DNA of 64,000 nucleotides. Origin: Lysobacter changpingensis. GTDB taxonomy: Bacteria; Pseudomonadota; Gammaproteobacteria; Xanthomonadales; Xanthomonadaceae. Shown piece after piece: positions 36,737-45,463 of the stretch. The stretch is taken from positions 1 through 64,000 of the forward strand of contig NZ_JADWPE010000004.1 in NCBI RefSeq assembly GCF_017308985.1, given 5' to 3'. How positions within the stretch are numbered: position 1 is the stretch's first letter; each line of letters begins with the position of its first letter. The translations under genes and the position numbers were made by a program. The notes under the pieces are model-generated. The model was given only the letters and a program-made list of their open reading frames with translations, made no database searches and was not told the DNA's origin.

Positions 36737-36763
36737 TCAAGTCCTCCCAACCCCCGCCGTTAT
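36737..36763 (+). promoter_or_regulatory. Sigma-28 promoter of the STAS-cheY-cheA2 operon
   Basis: TCAAGTCC at 36737-36744, 11 bases, then GCCGTTAT at 36756-36763. The stretch CAACCCCCGCCGTTATC is identical to one in the sigma-28 promoter at 51525-51551. Confidence 0.75.
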
Positions 36764-36798
36764 CCCATTCGAATGACCACGGCGAACCGCACACAGCC

Positions 36799-37080
36799 AT
36801 GAACGCACTGCCCCTTCCCTCCGACCTCGGCATCGAACACGTCGCCGACCTGCAGGCCGCGCTGCGCCCGCACCTGGAGGACGCCGAACCGCTTTCGCTC
36901 ACCGGCGACGCCGTCGAGCGCGTGCACACGGCCGGGCTGCAGATGCTCCATGCCTTCGTGCGCGAACGCGCCGCGCTTGGCCTCGCCACCGTCGTGACCG
37001 GCGCATCGCCGGTGCTCGCCGACGCCGCGCGCCAGCTCGCGCTCGCCAAGAGCCTCGGCGTCGACGCGCCGACCGCCTGA
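36799..37080 (+). CDS. STAS-domain protein
   Basis: A single STAS domain of 93 residues, the fold of anti-anti-sigma factors and of lipid-asymmetry proteins such as MlaB. The central motif VHTAGLQMLHAF has Thr44 at the usual regulatory Ser/Thr position. It is the first gene of a sigma-28 driven group with a CheY and a CheA. Such STAS-CheY-CheA groups occur in other proteobacterial chemotaxis clusters, where the STAS protein's role is poorly defined. No matching anti-sigma kinase is encoded nearby. Confidence 0.85.
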   Translation: MNALPLPSDLGIEHVADLQAALRPHLEDAEPLSLTGDAVERVHTAGLQMLHAFVRERAALGLATVVTGASPVLADAARQLALAKSLGVDAPTA

Positions 37081-37125
37081 CCCCATCCCCACCTCTCCTT
37101 TCACTTCCAACAGAAGCCGGCCACG

Positions 37126-37491
37126 ATGTCCAAGAACCTGCTGATCGTCGACGACTCCACCTCCATGCGGCAGATGGTCGCCTTCGCCCTCACCGGCGGC
37201 GGCTTCAACGTGCGCGAAGCCGAGGACGGCCAGGCCGCGCTCGACGTCGCCAAGACCCAGCGTTTCGACGCCGTGGTGACCGACGTGAACATGCCGCGCA
37301 TGGACGGCATCGAACTGATCCGCCAGCTGCGCCAGCTGCCCGACTACCGCTTCACCCCGCTGCTGATGCTCACCACGGAATCCGGCGGCGACAAGAAGGC
37401 CGAAGGCAAGGCCGCCGGCGCGACCGGCTGGCTGGTCAAGCCGTTCGATCCGGAACAGCTGCTGGCGACGGTCCGCAAGGTCCTGGGCTGA
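37126..37491 (+). CDS. CheY-like response regulator (second chemotaxis set)
   Basis: A single receiver domain of 121 residues with acidic pair D9-D10, phosphoacceptor D53 (VVTDVNMPRMDG) and lysine in WLVKPF. The pattern STSMRQMVAFALTGGGF is typical of CheY proteins encoded next to a separate CheA, not of the FliM-binding CheY. It could act as a phosphate sink or serve a different output. Confidence 0.92.
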   Translation: MSKNLLIVDDSTSMRQMVAFALTGGGFNVREAEDGQAALDVAKTQRFDAVVTDVNMPRMDGIELIRQLRQLPDYRFTPLLMLTTESGGDKKAEGKAAGATGWLVKPFDPEQLLATVRKVLG

Positions 37492-37494
37492 AAG

Positions 37495-37607
37495 CGAGGA
37501 ACGAGTGGTGAGGACCCAGAACCTGGCCAGTTGCGCTAGTTGATTCGACCCACCACCGCCGCGCCCTTCCCTCTCGTTTCCCGTTCCTACTCACTCATCA
37601 CTCGCCC
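37495..37607. repeat. GGAACGAG / CTCGTTTCC inverted repeat before cheA2
   Basis: GAGGAACGAGTGGTGAG at 37495 onward and an inverted CTCTCGTTTCCCGTTCC plus CTCACTCATCACTCG at 37570-37604 bracket about 55 bases. The element fills the whole intergenic space. Confidence 0.75.
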
Positions 37608-39614
37608 ATGGACATCACCCGCTTCCACGCCGCCTTCTTCGAGGAAAGCCGCGAAAACCTGGACGCCATGGAAGCGGGCCTGCTCGCGATGGAGTCCGGT
37701 TCGGCAGACGGCGAGACCATCAACGTCGTCTTCCGCGCCGCGCATTCGATCAAGGGCGGCGCGGCGACGTTCGGCTTCACCGCGATCAGCGAACTGACCC
37801 ACCAGCTTGAAACGCTGCTGGACGAAGCGCGCAGCGGCCGCCGCCAGCTCGACGCCGATGCGATCGGCGCGCTGCTGGTCGCCGGCGATGCGCTGCGCGG
37901 CCTGCTCGGCGCGGCCGAACACGGCGATGCGATCGACGAGGCGAATCTCAAGCGCGCGCACGACGGCCTGGCGAAGATGATGGGCCGCGAAGTCGCGTCC
38001 GCCGCGAAGACCGAAGCGAAGGCGCCGGAAATCGCCGAATGGCGCATCGGCTTCAAGCCGGCGCCGTCGATGTTCCTGTCCGGCAACGATCCGCTGCGCA
38101 TCCTGCGCGAGCTGTCCAGCCACGGCGAACTGGGCGTCACCGCGCTCGACAACACGCTGCCGAAGTTCTCCGAACTCGATCCGTACGAGGCCTACCTCGC
38201 CTGGGACCTGATGCTGCCCGGCAGCGTGCCGCGCAGCGCGATCGACGACGCGTTCGCGTGGGTCGAGGACCAGTGCGAACTCGCCATCGAAGGCATTCCG
38301 GCCACGTCCGCCGTCGCGCCGCCGCCGTCGCCGCTGCCGGAAACGCCCGACAACGTCGTCGCGATCGACACGCGCAACGGCGGCAACGACGCGCGCAAGG
38401 CCGGCGCGGGCGACGCCGCCGACTCGTCCATCCGCGTCGCCGTCAACAAGGTCGACGCGCTGATCAACCTGGTGGGCGAGCTCGTCATCACCCAGGCGAT
38501 GCTGCGCCAGCGCTCCACGCAGCTGGACCCGGTCGCCAACGAACTGCTGCTGTCGGGCCTGGAACAGCTCGACCGCAACACCCGCGACCTGCAGGAAGCG
38601 GTGATGGGCGTGCGCATGCTGCCGGTGGAATTCGCCTTCAGCCGCTTCCCGCGCATGGTCCGCGACCTCGCCGCGCGCCTGGACAAGAAGGTGCGCCTGC
38701 GCACCAGCGGTGAAGCCACCGAGCTGGACAAGGGCGTGATCGAGAAGATCGTCGATCCGCTCGTGCACCTGGTGCGCAACGCCATCGACCACGGCCTGGA
38801 GCTGCCTGCCGAGCGCCGCGCGGCCGGCAAGGACGAGACCGGCACGATCTCGCTCAACGCGCAGCACCAGGGCGGGCACATCGTCATCGAGATCAGCGAC
38901 GACGGCCGCGGCCTGGATCGCGAGCGCATCCTGCGCAAGGCCGCCGAACGCAACCTGCCCATCGGCGACAACCCGACCGACGCGCAGGTGTGGGACCTCG
39001 TATTCCATCCGGGCTTCTCCACCGCCGAACAGCTCACCGACCTGTCCGGTCGCGGCGTCGGCATGGACGTGGTGAAGAAGAACATCGCCGCGCTCGGCGG
39101 CCAGGTCGAGATCCGGTCGAAGAAGGGCGCCGGCACCACGGTGTCGATCCGCCTGCCGCTGACGCTGGCGATCCTCGACGGCATGACCGTCGCGGTCGGA
39201 GGCGAAGTCTTCATCCTGCCGCTGAATTCGGTGATCGAATCGCTGCAGCCGGCCGCGGGGGATGTACGCACCATCGCCGGCGAGGCGCGCGTGCTGCGCG
39301 TGCGCGAGGACTACCTGCCGCTGATCGACCTGGCCTCGCAGTACGGCCTGTCCGCCGGCGCGTCCGCCCACGCGCATGCCGGCGCGAATCCGGGCAACGG
39401 AATCGCGGTGGTGGTCGAAGCCGACGGCCAGCGCCTGTCGCTGGAAGTCGACGAACTGCTCGGCCAGCAGCAGGTGGTGGTGAAGAACCTGGAAGCGAAC
39501 TACCGCCGCGTGCAGGGCATTTCCGGCGCGACGATCCTCGGCGACGGGCGCGTCGCGCTGATCGTCGATGTCGGCGGGCTGGTGCAGGCGCAGCGGATGC
39601 CGCAGGCGGCTTGA
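37608..39614 (+). CDS. cheA2: Chemotaxis histidine kinase CheA (second copy)
   Basis: A full-length CheA of 668 residues. P1 domain with H46 (RAAHSIKGGAATFGF), a domain at about 138-235 of the kind found between P1 and P3 in many non-enteric CheA proteins (EWRIGFKPAPSMFLSGNDP), then P3 (about 275-340), P4 with NAIDHGLELP and GRGVGMDVV, and P5 CheW-like (about 525-665). It differs clearly from the first CheA, so it is not a recent duplicate. A REP doublet lies between it and cheW. Confidence 0.94.
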   Translation: MDITRFHAAFFEESRENLDAMEAGLLAMESGSADGETINVVFRAAHSIKGGAATFGFTAISELTHQLETLLDEARSGRRQLDADAIGALLVAGDALRGLLGAAEHGDAIDEANLKRAHDGLAKMMGREVASAAKTEAKAPEIAEWRIGFKPAPSMFLSGNDPLRILRELSSHGELGVTALDNTLPKFSELDPYEAYLAWDLMLPGSVPRSAIDDAFAWVEDQCELAIEGIPATSAVAPPPSPLPETPDNVVAIDTRNGGNDARKAGAGDAADSSIRVAVNKVDALINLVGELVITQAMLRQRSTQLDPVANELLLSGLEQLDRNTRDLQEAVMGVRMLPVEFAFSRFPRMVRDLAARLDKKVRLRTSGEATELDKGVIEKIVDPLVHLVRNAIDHGLELPAERRAAGKDETGTISLNAQHQGGHIVIEISDDGRGLDRERILRKAAERNLPIGDNPTDAQVWDLVFHPGFSTAEQLTDLSGRGVGMDVVKKNIAALGGQVEIRSKKGAGTTVSIRLPLTLAILDGMTVAVGGEVFILPLNSVIESLQPAAGDVRTIAGEARVLRVREDYLPLIDLASQYGLSAGASAHAHAGANPGNGIAVVVEADGQRLSLEVDELLGQQQVVVKNLEANYRRVQGISGATILGDGRVALIVDVGGLVQAQRMPQAA

Positions 39615-39626
39615 CCGCCCGATGTT

Positions 39627-39712
39627 GCAGCCCGGGCAAGGCCGCAGGCCGCACCCGGGGTGCACGCCCCAACAAACGCAATACCCGGGTGCGCTGCGCT
39701 TACCCGGGCTAC
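39627..39712. repeat. REP doublet 12 (long + short arm), cheA2-cheW gap
   Basis: The left head is GCAG and the left core is GGCCGCAGGCC. It starts 12 bases after the cheA2 stop and ends 23 bases before the cheW ATG. Confidence 0.85.
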
Positions 39713-39735
39713 AAAAGAACCAGCGAGAGCCCGAC

Positions 39736-40218
39736 ATGAACGACATCACCGCCACCATCGAATCGGCCGACGAGTACCTCACCTTCGCCCTGGGCGAGGA
39801 GGAGTACGGCGTGGAGATCCTGAAAGTCCAGGAAATCCGCGGCTACGACACCGTCACCCGCCTGCCCGACGCGCCCGACTACATCAAGGGCGTGATCAAC
39901 CTGCGCGGCACCATCGTGCCGGTCATCGACATGCGCCTGAAGTTCCGCCTCGCGAAGGCCGAATACAACGCGCTCACGGTGATGATCGTGCTCAACGTCG
40001 CCGACCGCGTCGTGGGCATGGTCGTGGACAGCGTCTCCGACGTGGTCCGCCTGGAGGCCGAGCAGATCCGCCCGGTGCCGGAAATCGGCGCGACGATCGA
40101 CCGCCAGTTCATCACCGGCATCGGCACGCACGGCGAGCGCATGCTGATCCTGCTGGAGATCGAGAGGCTGATGACCAGCGCGGAAATGGGCCTGGTCTCT
40201 CACGCGGACGCCGCCTGA
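39736..40218 (+). CDS. cheW: Chemotaxis coupling protein CheW
   Basis: CheW couples CheA to the receptors. The 160-residue protein is a single CheW domain with EYLTFALGEEEYGVEILKVQ and the conserved YIKGVINLRGTIVPVID. The start at 39736 gives a normal N-terminus; the upstream in-frame extension lies in the REP and the end of cheA2. Confidence 0.96.
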   Translation: MNDITATIESADEYLTFALGEEEYGVEILKVQEIRGYDTVTRLPDAPDYIKGVINLRGTIVPVIDMRLKFRLAKAEYNALTVMIVLNVADRVVGMVVDSVSDVVRLEAEQIRPVPEIGATIDRQFITGIGTHGERMLILLEIERLMTSAEMGLVSHADAA

Positions 40219-40394
40219 TCGCAACATCGAAGCAGTAACCGGTCGCCGCGGGCGCACATCGCGCGCGGCATCGGGGTTTCCGCAAACGCACGCCAGGCGG
40301 AGCGCATCCGCCAAGCCAGCGCAGTTGTAGTCGCACCCAAGGTCCGCCGTCCCCCCGGGCGATCTTTCGTGAGTCACGAATCAGCGTAGTGATG

Positions 40395-40424
40395 GACGCC
40401 GCATCGCACGCGGCGTCTTCGATT
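40395..40424 (+). terminator. Possible terminator after cheW
   Basis: The stem GACGCCGC/GCGGCGTC with a 7-base loop is followed by TTCGATTT. It lies within 60 bases of the next gene, so it could equally be a leader hairpin of the receptor gene at 40449. The 230-base gap holds no sigma-28 box that I can see. Confidence 0.45.
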
Positions 40425-40448
40425 TGACGACACCCGAGGACCACATCG

Positions 40449-42344
40449 ATGGACACCGCAAGGACCCCGGCCGCCTTCGCCGACCGTCCCCTGTCGCGCC
40501 GCGCCGCCACGCCCGCGCCGTTCTGGCGCCGCCTGGCTGCCCTCTTCTCCCCCGCCGCCGACGACCGCATCCAGGACGCGCACGTCGCCGACCTGGAGGG
40601 CCGCATCGCCGCGATCGACCGCGTGCAGGCGGTGATCGAGTTCGATCTCGACGGCACCATCGTCCACGCCAACGAGAACTTCCTGGGCACGCTGGGGTAT
40701 CGGCTCGACGAGATCCGGGGCCGCCACCATTCGATGTTCGTCGATCCGGCGCATGCGAAGAGCGAGGAGTACCGCGCGTTCTGGGCGCGGCTCGCGCGCG
40801 GCGAGTTCGATGCCGGCCAGTACCGGCGCCTCGGCAGGGACGGCCGCGAAATCTGGATCCAGGCGTCGTACAACCCCGTGTTCGACCGCGCGGGACGTGC
40901 GCGCAAGGTGGTGAAGTTCGCCACCGACATCACCGCGCAGAAGATGCAGGCGGCCGATTCCGCCGGCCAGCTGGCGGCGATCGGCAAGTCGCAGGCGGTG
41001 ATCGAGTTCGACCTCACCGGCACCATCCTCGCGGCGAACGACAACTTCCTCGCGGTGATGGGCTATGCGCTGGACGACGTGCGCGGCCGGCATCACTCGA
41101 TGTTCGCCGAGGAGGCGTATCGCCACAGCGCGGAATATCGCGGCTTCTGGGACAAGCTCGGCCGCGGCGAATACGACGCCGGCGTGTACCGCCGCCTGGG
41201 CAAGGGCGGGCGCGAGGTGTGGATCCAGGCGTCGTACAACCCGATCCTCGACATGAACGGCCGGGTCGTGAAGGTCGTGAAGTACGCCACCGACATCACC
41301 ACGCAGGTGCGCGACACCCAGGCGCTGCAGCGCGCGGTCGAACAGACGCACGAAGTGGTCGGCGCCGCGCAGGCGGGCGACCTCACCCGCCGCATCGACA
41401 TGGCCGACAAGTCCGGCTCGATCGCGCAGCTGTGCGAAGGCATCAACGCGCTGGTGGACACGATGGCCGGCATCCTCGGGCAGATCAGGCTCGCCGCCGA
41501 CACGATCGGCCTGGGCGCGCGCGAGATCGCGTCGGGCAACAGCGACCTGTCGCAGCGCACCGAATCGCAGGCGGCGTCGCTGGAGGAAACCGCCTCGTCG
41601 ATGGACGAGCTGACCCACACCGTGCGCCAGAACGCCGACAACGCGCGCCAGGCCAACCAGCTGGCGATCGGCGCCACCCAGATCGCCGCGCGCGGCGGCG
41701 AGGCGGTGCGCGAGGTGATCGCCACCATGTCGCAGATCAGCGACTCGTCGAAGAAGATCGCCGACATCATCGGCGTGATCGACGGCATCGCGTTCCAGAC
41801 CAACATCCTCGCGCTGAACGCCGCGGTGGAAGCGGCGCGCGCAGGCGAACAGGGCCGCGGCTTCGCGGTTGTCGCCAGCGAAGTGCGTTCGCTCGCGCAG
41901 CGTTCGGCGAACGCGGCGAAGGAGATCAAGCACCTCATCGGCGATTCGAGCGAGCGCGTGGACACCGGCACGCGGCTGGTGCGCGGCGCGGGCGGCACGA
42001 TGGACGAGATCGTCGGCAGCGTGAAGCGCGTGGGCGAGATCGTCGCGCGGATCAGCGCGGCCTCGCAGGAACAGAGCGCGGGCATCGAGCAGGTCAACCA
42101 GGCCGTCGCGCAGATGGACGAGAGCACGCAACGCAACGCCGCGCTGGTCGAGGAGGCCTCCGCCGCCGCGCGCAGCATGGAGGAACAGGCCGCGCGGCTG
42201 ATGCAGACGGTGGCGGCGTTCCGGCTGGGGTCGAGCGATGCGCGGCGGGTGGCTGCGAACGAGGGGTCGGGCGGTGTGCGCGATGACGCGCGGACGATGG
42301 GGACGCTGCGGCAGGTGCCGTCGCGGTTGCCGGCGAACGATTGA
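40449..42344 (+). CDS. Soluble chemoreceptor with two PAS domains (BdlA/Aer-like)
   Basis: A cytoplasmic methyl-accepting protein of 631 residues without a convincing transmembrane segment. Two similar PAS domains (about 55-160 and 175-285) share the pattern RGRHHSMF...EYR.FW..L.RGE and are probably a tandem duplication. A linker and a long signalling domain (about 340-610) follow, with the hairpin tip [29 protein letters not shown] is the layout of BdlA in Pseudomonas; energy or redox sensing is likely but the ligand is unknown. Confidence 0.9.
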   Translation: MDTARTPAAFADRPLSRRAATPAPFWRRLAALFSPAADDRIQDAHVADLEGRIAAIDRVQAVIEFDLDGTIVHANENFLGTLGYRLDEIRGRHHSMFVDPAHAKSEEYRAFWARLARGEFDAGQYRRLGRDGREIWIQASYNPVFDRAGRARKVVKFATDITAQKMQAADSAGQLAAIGKSQAVIEFDLTGTILAANDNFLAVMGYALDDVRGRHHSMFAEEAYRHSAEYRGFWDKLGRGEYDAGVYRRLGKGGREVWIQASYNPILDMNGRVVKVVKYATDITTQVRDTQALQRAVEQTHEVVGAAQAGDLTRRIDMADKSGSIAQLCEGINALVDTMAGILGQIRLAADTIGLGAREIASGNSDLSQRTESQAASLEETASSMDELTHTVRQNADNARQANQLAIGATQIAARGGEAVREVIATMSQISDSSKKIADIIGVIDGIAFQTNILALNAAVEAARAGEQGRGFAVVASEVRSLAQRSANAAKEIKHLIGDSSERVDTGTRLVRGAGGTMDEIVGSVKRVGEIVARISAASQEQSAGIEQVNQAVAQMDESTQRNAALVEEASAAARSMEEQAARLMQTVAAFRLGSSDARRVAANEGSGGVRDDARTMGTLRQVPSRLPAND

Positions 42345-42383
42345 GCCCCTCCCGATCAATGCAGCGATGCGACTGCAGCTCTT

Positions 42384-42469
42384 GTAGCCCGGGTAAGGCC
42401 GCAGGCCGCACCCGGGGCAACGCCGCCGGAGACGCGTGACCCCGGGTGCGCTTCGCTTACCCGGGCTAC
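42384..42469. repeat. REP doublet 13 (long + short arm)
   Basis: It lies in the 296-base gap between two receptor genes, upstream of a possible sigma-28 box. Its right-arm GTG is in frame with the downstream receptor. Confidence 0.85.
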
Positions 42470-42567
42470 GAAAGCCGCTACGAAAGCCGCATCACCTCGC
42501 CACAAGTGACCGACATCCCACTTCCCCCATTCAGCAATAAATCCCGGCAAATACCGCAACTTCGATC

Positions 42568-42594
42568 TGAATCAAAAACGCGCGGCGCCGATAA
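42568..42594 (+). promoter_or_regulatory. Possible sigma-28 promoter of the sCache receptor
   Basis: A perfect -10 box GCCGATAA at 42587-42594, but the sequence 11 bases upstream (TGAATCAA) is a poor -35. It lies about 47 bases before the chosen start codon. Confidence 0.5.
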
Positions 42595-42640
42595 CGACGG
42601 CAAGACGCGCTTCCGCGTCGAGTCCCTGTCGCGGTGCCCC

Positions 42641-44812
42641 ATGCCGAACGTCCTTTCGATTTTCCGTTTCTCCTCCCTCTCCCTGCGCGCGCGCTTCGCG
42701 TGGATGATCGCGGTGCTCGCGCTCGGGCTGGTCGTGCTCACCGGCATCGCGGTGCAGCGCAACTACACCGGCCAGATCGCCGACGAGCGCGCCCGCCTGC
42801 ACACGCGCGTCGCCGCCGCCATGACCGTGGTGCGGCGCTACGCCGACCTGGCGCAGGCCGGAAAGCTCGCCGACGACGTCGCGCGGCGCGAGGCGCTGCT
42901 GGTGCTCTCCACGCTGCGCAGCCGCGACGGCACCGATTACCTGTGGGTCAACGACGAGCATCCGCGCATGCTCATGCACCCGCACCAGAAGCAGCTCGTC
43001 GGCAAGGACCTCACCGATTACGTCAGCCCCGACGGCAAGCACATCTTCGTGGAGATGGTGAAGGTCGCGCGCGACGGCGGCGGCTTCGTCGATTACCAGT
43101 GGGCCAAGCCGGGCGTCGAAGGACCGGTGCTGAAGATCTCCTACGTCGAGCACCTGCCGCGCTGGGGCTGGGTGGTCGGCAGCGGCGAATACACCGACGA
43201 CATCGCCGCGCGCGCGTGGCGCTTCGCCGGCATGCTGCTGGTGGCGGCGGCGATCGCGCTGGCCGCGGTGATCGTGCTGTGCCTGGTGATCGCGCGCAGC
43301 ATCGCCGCCTCGGTGCGCGGCGCGACGGAGGCCGCGCAGGCGGTGGCCGACGGCCGCTTCGACCTGGTCATCCACACCGAACAGCGCGACGAGATCGGCC
43401 AGCTGCAGCAGGCGCTGGAGCGCATGTGCCGCCGGCTGGAGGACTATTCCAGCGCGCAGGGCGAAATGGCGCGCCGACACGACGAAGGCCAGATCAGCTT
43501 CCGCATCGACGAATCCGCCTTCCCCGGTGCGTACGGCCGCATGGTGCGCGAGACTAACGGGCTGGTCGCCTCGCACATCGATTCGATCCAGCGCGCGTTG
43601 CAGATCATGGAACGCTACGCGATCGGCGACCTCTCGCAGGACATGGACCGCCTGCCCGGCGAGAAGGCCGTGCTGACGCGGACGATGGATTCGGTGAAGG
43701 CGAACCTGCGCGCGATCAACGGCGAGATCCGCCGCCTCGCCGCCGCCGCGGCCGACGGCGATTTCGCCGCGCGCGGCGACGCGTCGCGCTTCGACCACGA
43801 TTTCCGCGCGATGGTCGACACGCTCAACCGCCTGATGGCCACCGCCGACGAGAACCTCTCCGCGCTGTCCACGCTGCTGCAGGGCGTGGCGAAGGGCGAT
43901 CTCGCCCAGCGCATGCACGGCGATTTCCGCGGCGTGTTCGCGCGCATGAGCGTGGACGCGAACGAGACGGTCGACCGCCTCGAGCAGATCGTCGGCCGCA
44001 TCCGCGAAGGTTCGGACGCGGTCGGCAGCGCGGCGGCGGAAATCGCCGCGGGCAACCACGACCTCTCGCAGCGCACCGAGTCGCAGGCGGCGTCGCTGGA
44101 GGAAACCGCCTCGTCGATGGAGGAACTCACCTCCACCGTGCGCCAGAACGCCGACAACGCGCTGCAGGCGGACGGCCTGGCGCGCGATGCGGCGGAAGTG
44201 GCCTCGCAGGGCGGCGCGATCGTGCACCGCGTGGTGCGCACGATGAGCGCGATCAGCGAATCCTCGCGCCGCATCGGCGACATCATCGGCGTGATCGACG
44301 GCATCGCGTTCCAGACCAACATCCTGGCGCTGAACGCCGCGGTGGAAGCCGCGCGCGCCGGCGAACAGGGCCGCGGCTTCGCGGTGGTCGCCGGCGAAGT
44401 GCGTTCGCTCGCGCAGCGTTCGGCGAATGCGGCCAAGGAAATCAAGCAGCTGATCACCGATTCGGTGGTGGAAGTGCAGCAGGGCACGCAGCTGGTCGAC
44501 CAGGCGGGGCGCACGATGGAGGACATCGTGACCAGCGTGAAGAAGGTCAGCGACATCATCGCCGACATCTCCGCCGCCTCGCGCGAGCAGAGCGCGGGCA
44601 TCGAGCAGGTCAACGGCGCGATCACGCAGATGGACGAGGGCACGCAGCAGAACGCCGCGCTGGTCGAGCAGGCCTCCGCCGCGGCGCGCAGCCTGGAGCA
44701 GCAGGCCGCCGAGCTGGTGGAAACGGTGGCGGTGTTCCGGCTGTCGCGATCGGGTGCAGCAGCGGGTGCGACGGTAGATACGGAGCTGGCGCGGATCGCG
44801 CGGCGGCGGTAA
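42641..44812 (+). CDS. Methyl-accepting chemotaxis protein with single Cache domain
   Basis: A membrane receptor of 723 residues. Transmembrane segments near 19-37 and 191-213 enclose a periplasmic sCache_2-type domain with DYLWVNDEHPRMLMHPH and GWVVGSGEYTDDI. A HAMP region follows the second segment, then further HAMP-like linker repeats (about 300-460) and a signalling domain (about 480-700). The Cache type often senses small carboxylates; the actual ligand is unknown. I chose the ATG at 42641, after the -10 box, over the REP-encoded start far upstream. Confidence 0.92.
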   Translation: MPNVLSIFRFSSLSLRARFAWMIAVLALGLVVLTGIAVQRNYTGQIADERARLHTRVAAAMTVVRRYADLAQAGKLADDVARREALLVLSTLRSRDGTDYLWVNDEHPRMLMHPHQKQLVGKDLTDYVSPDGKHIFVEMVKVARDGGGFVDYQWAKPGVEGPVLKISYVEHLPRWGWVVGSGEYTDDIAARAWRFAGMLLVAAAIALAAVIVLCLVIARSIAASVRGATEAAQAVADGRFDLVIHTEQRDEIGQLQQALERMCRRLEDYSSAQGEMARRHDEGQISFRIDESAFPGAYGRMVRETNGLVASHIDSIQRALQIMERYAIGDLSQDMDRLPGEKAVLTRTMDSVKANLRAINGEIRRLAAAAADGDFAARGDASRFDHDFRAMVDTLNRLMATADENLSALSTLLQGVAKGDLAQRMHGDFRGVFARMSVDANETVDRLEQIVGRIREGSDAVGSAAAEIAAGNHDLSQRTESQAASLEETASSMEELTSTVRQNADNALQADGLARDAAEVASQGGAIVHRVVRTMSAISESSRRIGDIIGVIDGIAFQTNILALNAAVEAARAGEQGRGFAVVAGEVRSLAQRSANAAKEIKQLITDSVVEVQQGTQLVDQAGRTMEDIVTSVKKVSDIIADISAASREQSAGIEQVNGAITQMDEGTQQNAALVEQASAAARSLEQQAAELVETVAVFRLSRSGAAAGATVDTELARIARRR

Positions 44813-44837
44813 GCCCCTCTCCCTCCGGGAGAGGGTT
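44811..44837. repeat. CCCCTCTCCC palindrome after the sCache receptor
   Basis: AAGCCCCTCTCCC/GGGAGAGGGTT overlaps the stop codon and may act as a terminator. It is the same family as the elements at 16858, 17006 and 63702. Confidence 0.65.
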
Positions 44838-45051
44838 GTGGGTGAGGGTCGGGGCAAGCGGTGCGACGACGCCGTCGCGCTGTTGTAGCCCGGGTAAGCG
44901 AAGCGCACCGCGCCATTGTGTAATTCAGTTGTGGTTGCGATGACCGCGCCGCAGCGCGTTGCATCGATAAAGCGGCCATTCTCTTGGCGATCCCCGGGTG
45001 CGCTTCGCTTACCCGGGCTACAAGAGCAACATCGGCCTCCCTGCGCCCCAC
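44838..45051. other. Gap between the sCache receptor and the TonB-domain gene
   Basis: It contains the interrupted REP doublet 14 and no gene. The middle of the REP (about 44911-44990) is visibly lower in GC than its surroundings. Confidence 0.6.
44885..45021. repeat. REP doublet 14 (short + short arm, interrupted)
   Basis: The GTAG head and CTAC tail are normal, but the element is 137 bases instead of 76-86. The left arm breaks off after GCGCACC and about 80 bases of other sequence separate it from the intact right arm. The inserted segment begins CGCCA and ends TGGCG. Confidence 0.75.
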
Positions 45052-45081
45052 AAAAGAAAAACGCGCCGTCTCCGGCGCGTC
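45052..45081 (-). terminator. Rho-independent terminator of the TonB-domain gene
   Basis: On the minus strand the stem ACGCGCC/GGCGCGT with a 6-base loop is followed by TTTTTCTTTT. It lies 32 bases after the stop codon. Confidence 0.88.
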
Positions 45082-45112
45082 TTCCTCCCCGCGATGGCGG
45101 ATGCAGCGGTGC

Positions 45113-45424
45113 TTACAGCGAGAAGTCCAGGCGCACCTTGCCCTTGCCGCCGCCCGGAGCGAACTCCCACTGCTTCACGGCGCGCACGGCCGACTGCTCG
45201 AACACGCGGGCCGGCTTGGCGTTGACGACCGAGACGCTGGCGACCTTGCCGGCCGGGTCCACGGTGAATTCGACTTCGACGAAGCCCTGGGTGCCGGCAC
45301 GGGCCGCTTCGGCCGGGTACTGCGGCTCGACGCGCTTGATCGGCTTGAGGTCGGCCGAGGCCGGGGCGGCGAAGGACAGGGCCAGCACGGCGATGCCGGC
45401 GGCGGTGAGGAGGGAACGGCGCAT
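45113..45424 (-). CDS. Small secreted TonB C-terminal-domain protein
   Basis: A 103-residue protein with a cleavable signal peptide ([20 protein letters not shown], predicted cut after ASA at 24). The mature part, about 79 residues, is a TonB C-terminal domain with [20 protein letters not shown] and a terminal [15 protein letters not shown]. True TonB keeps an uncleaved N-terminal anchor that contacts ExbBD; this one has none and should be a free periplasmic protein. It is the only minus-strand gene in the chemotaxis region. A strong sigma-28 box and its own terminator mark it as a monocistronic, probably FliA-dependent unit. No TonB-dependent receptor is nearby. Its function is unknown. Confidence 0.88.
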   Translation of the reverse strand: MRRSLLTAAGIAVLALSFAAPASADLKPIKRVEPQYPAEAARAGTQGFVEVEFTVDPAGKVASVSVVNAKPARVFEQSAVRAVKQWEFAPGGGKGKVRLDFSL

Positions 45425-45463
45425 GGGATGGCTCCTTGGGGATGGTGTCTGGCGACACCGGGG

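Noticed and set aside
40219-40448. Search for a sigma-28 promoter before the PAS-PAS receptor
   Set aside because: No TAAAG-like box with an 11-base spacer and GCCGATAA-like box was found. The gene may be read from the cheW transcript or from a housekeeping promoter.
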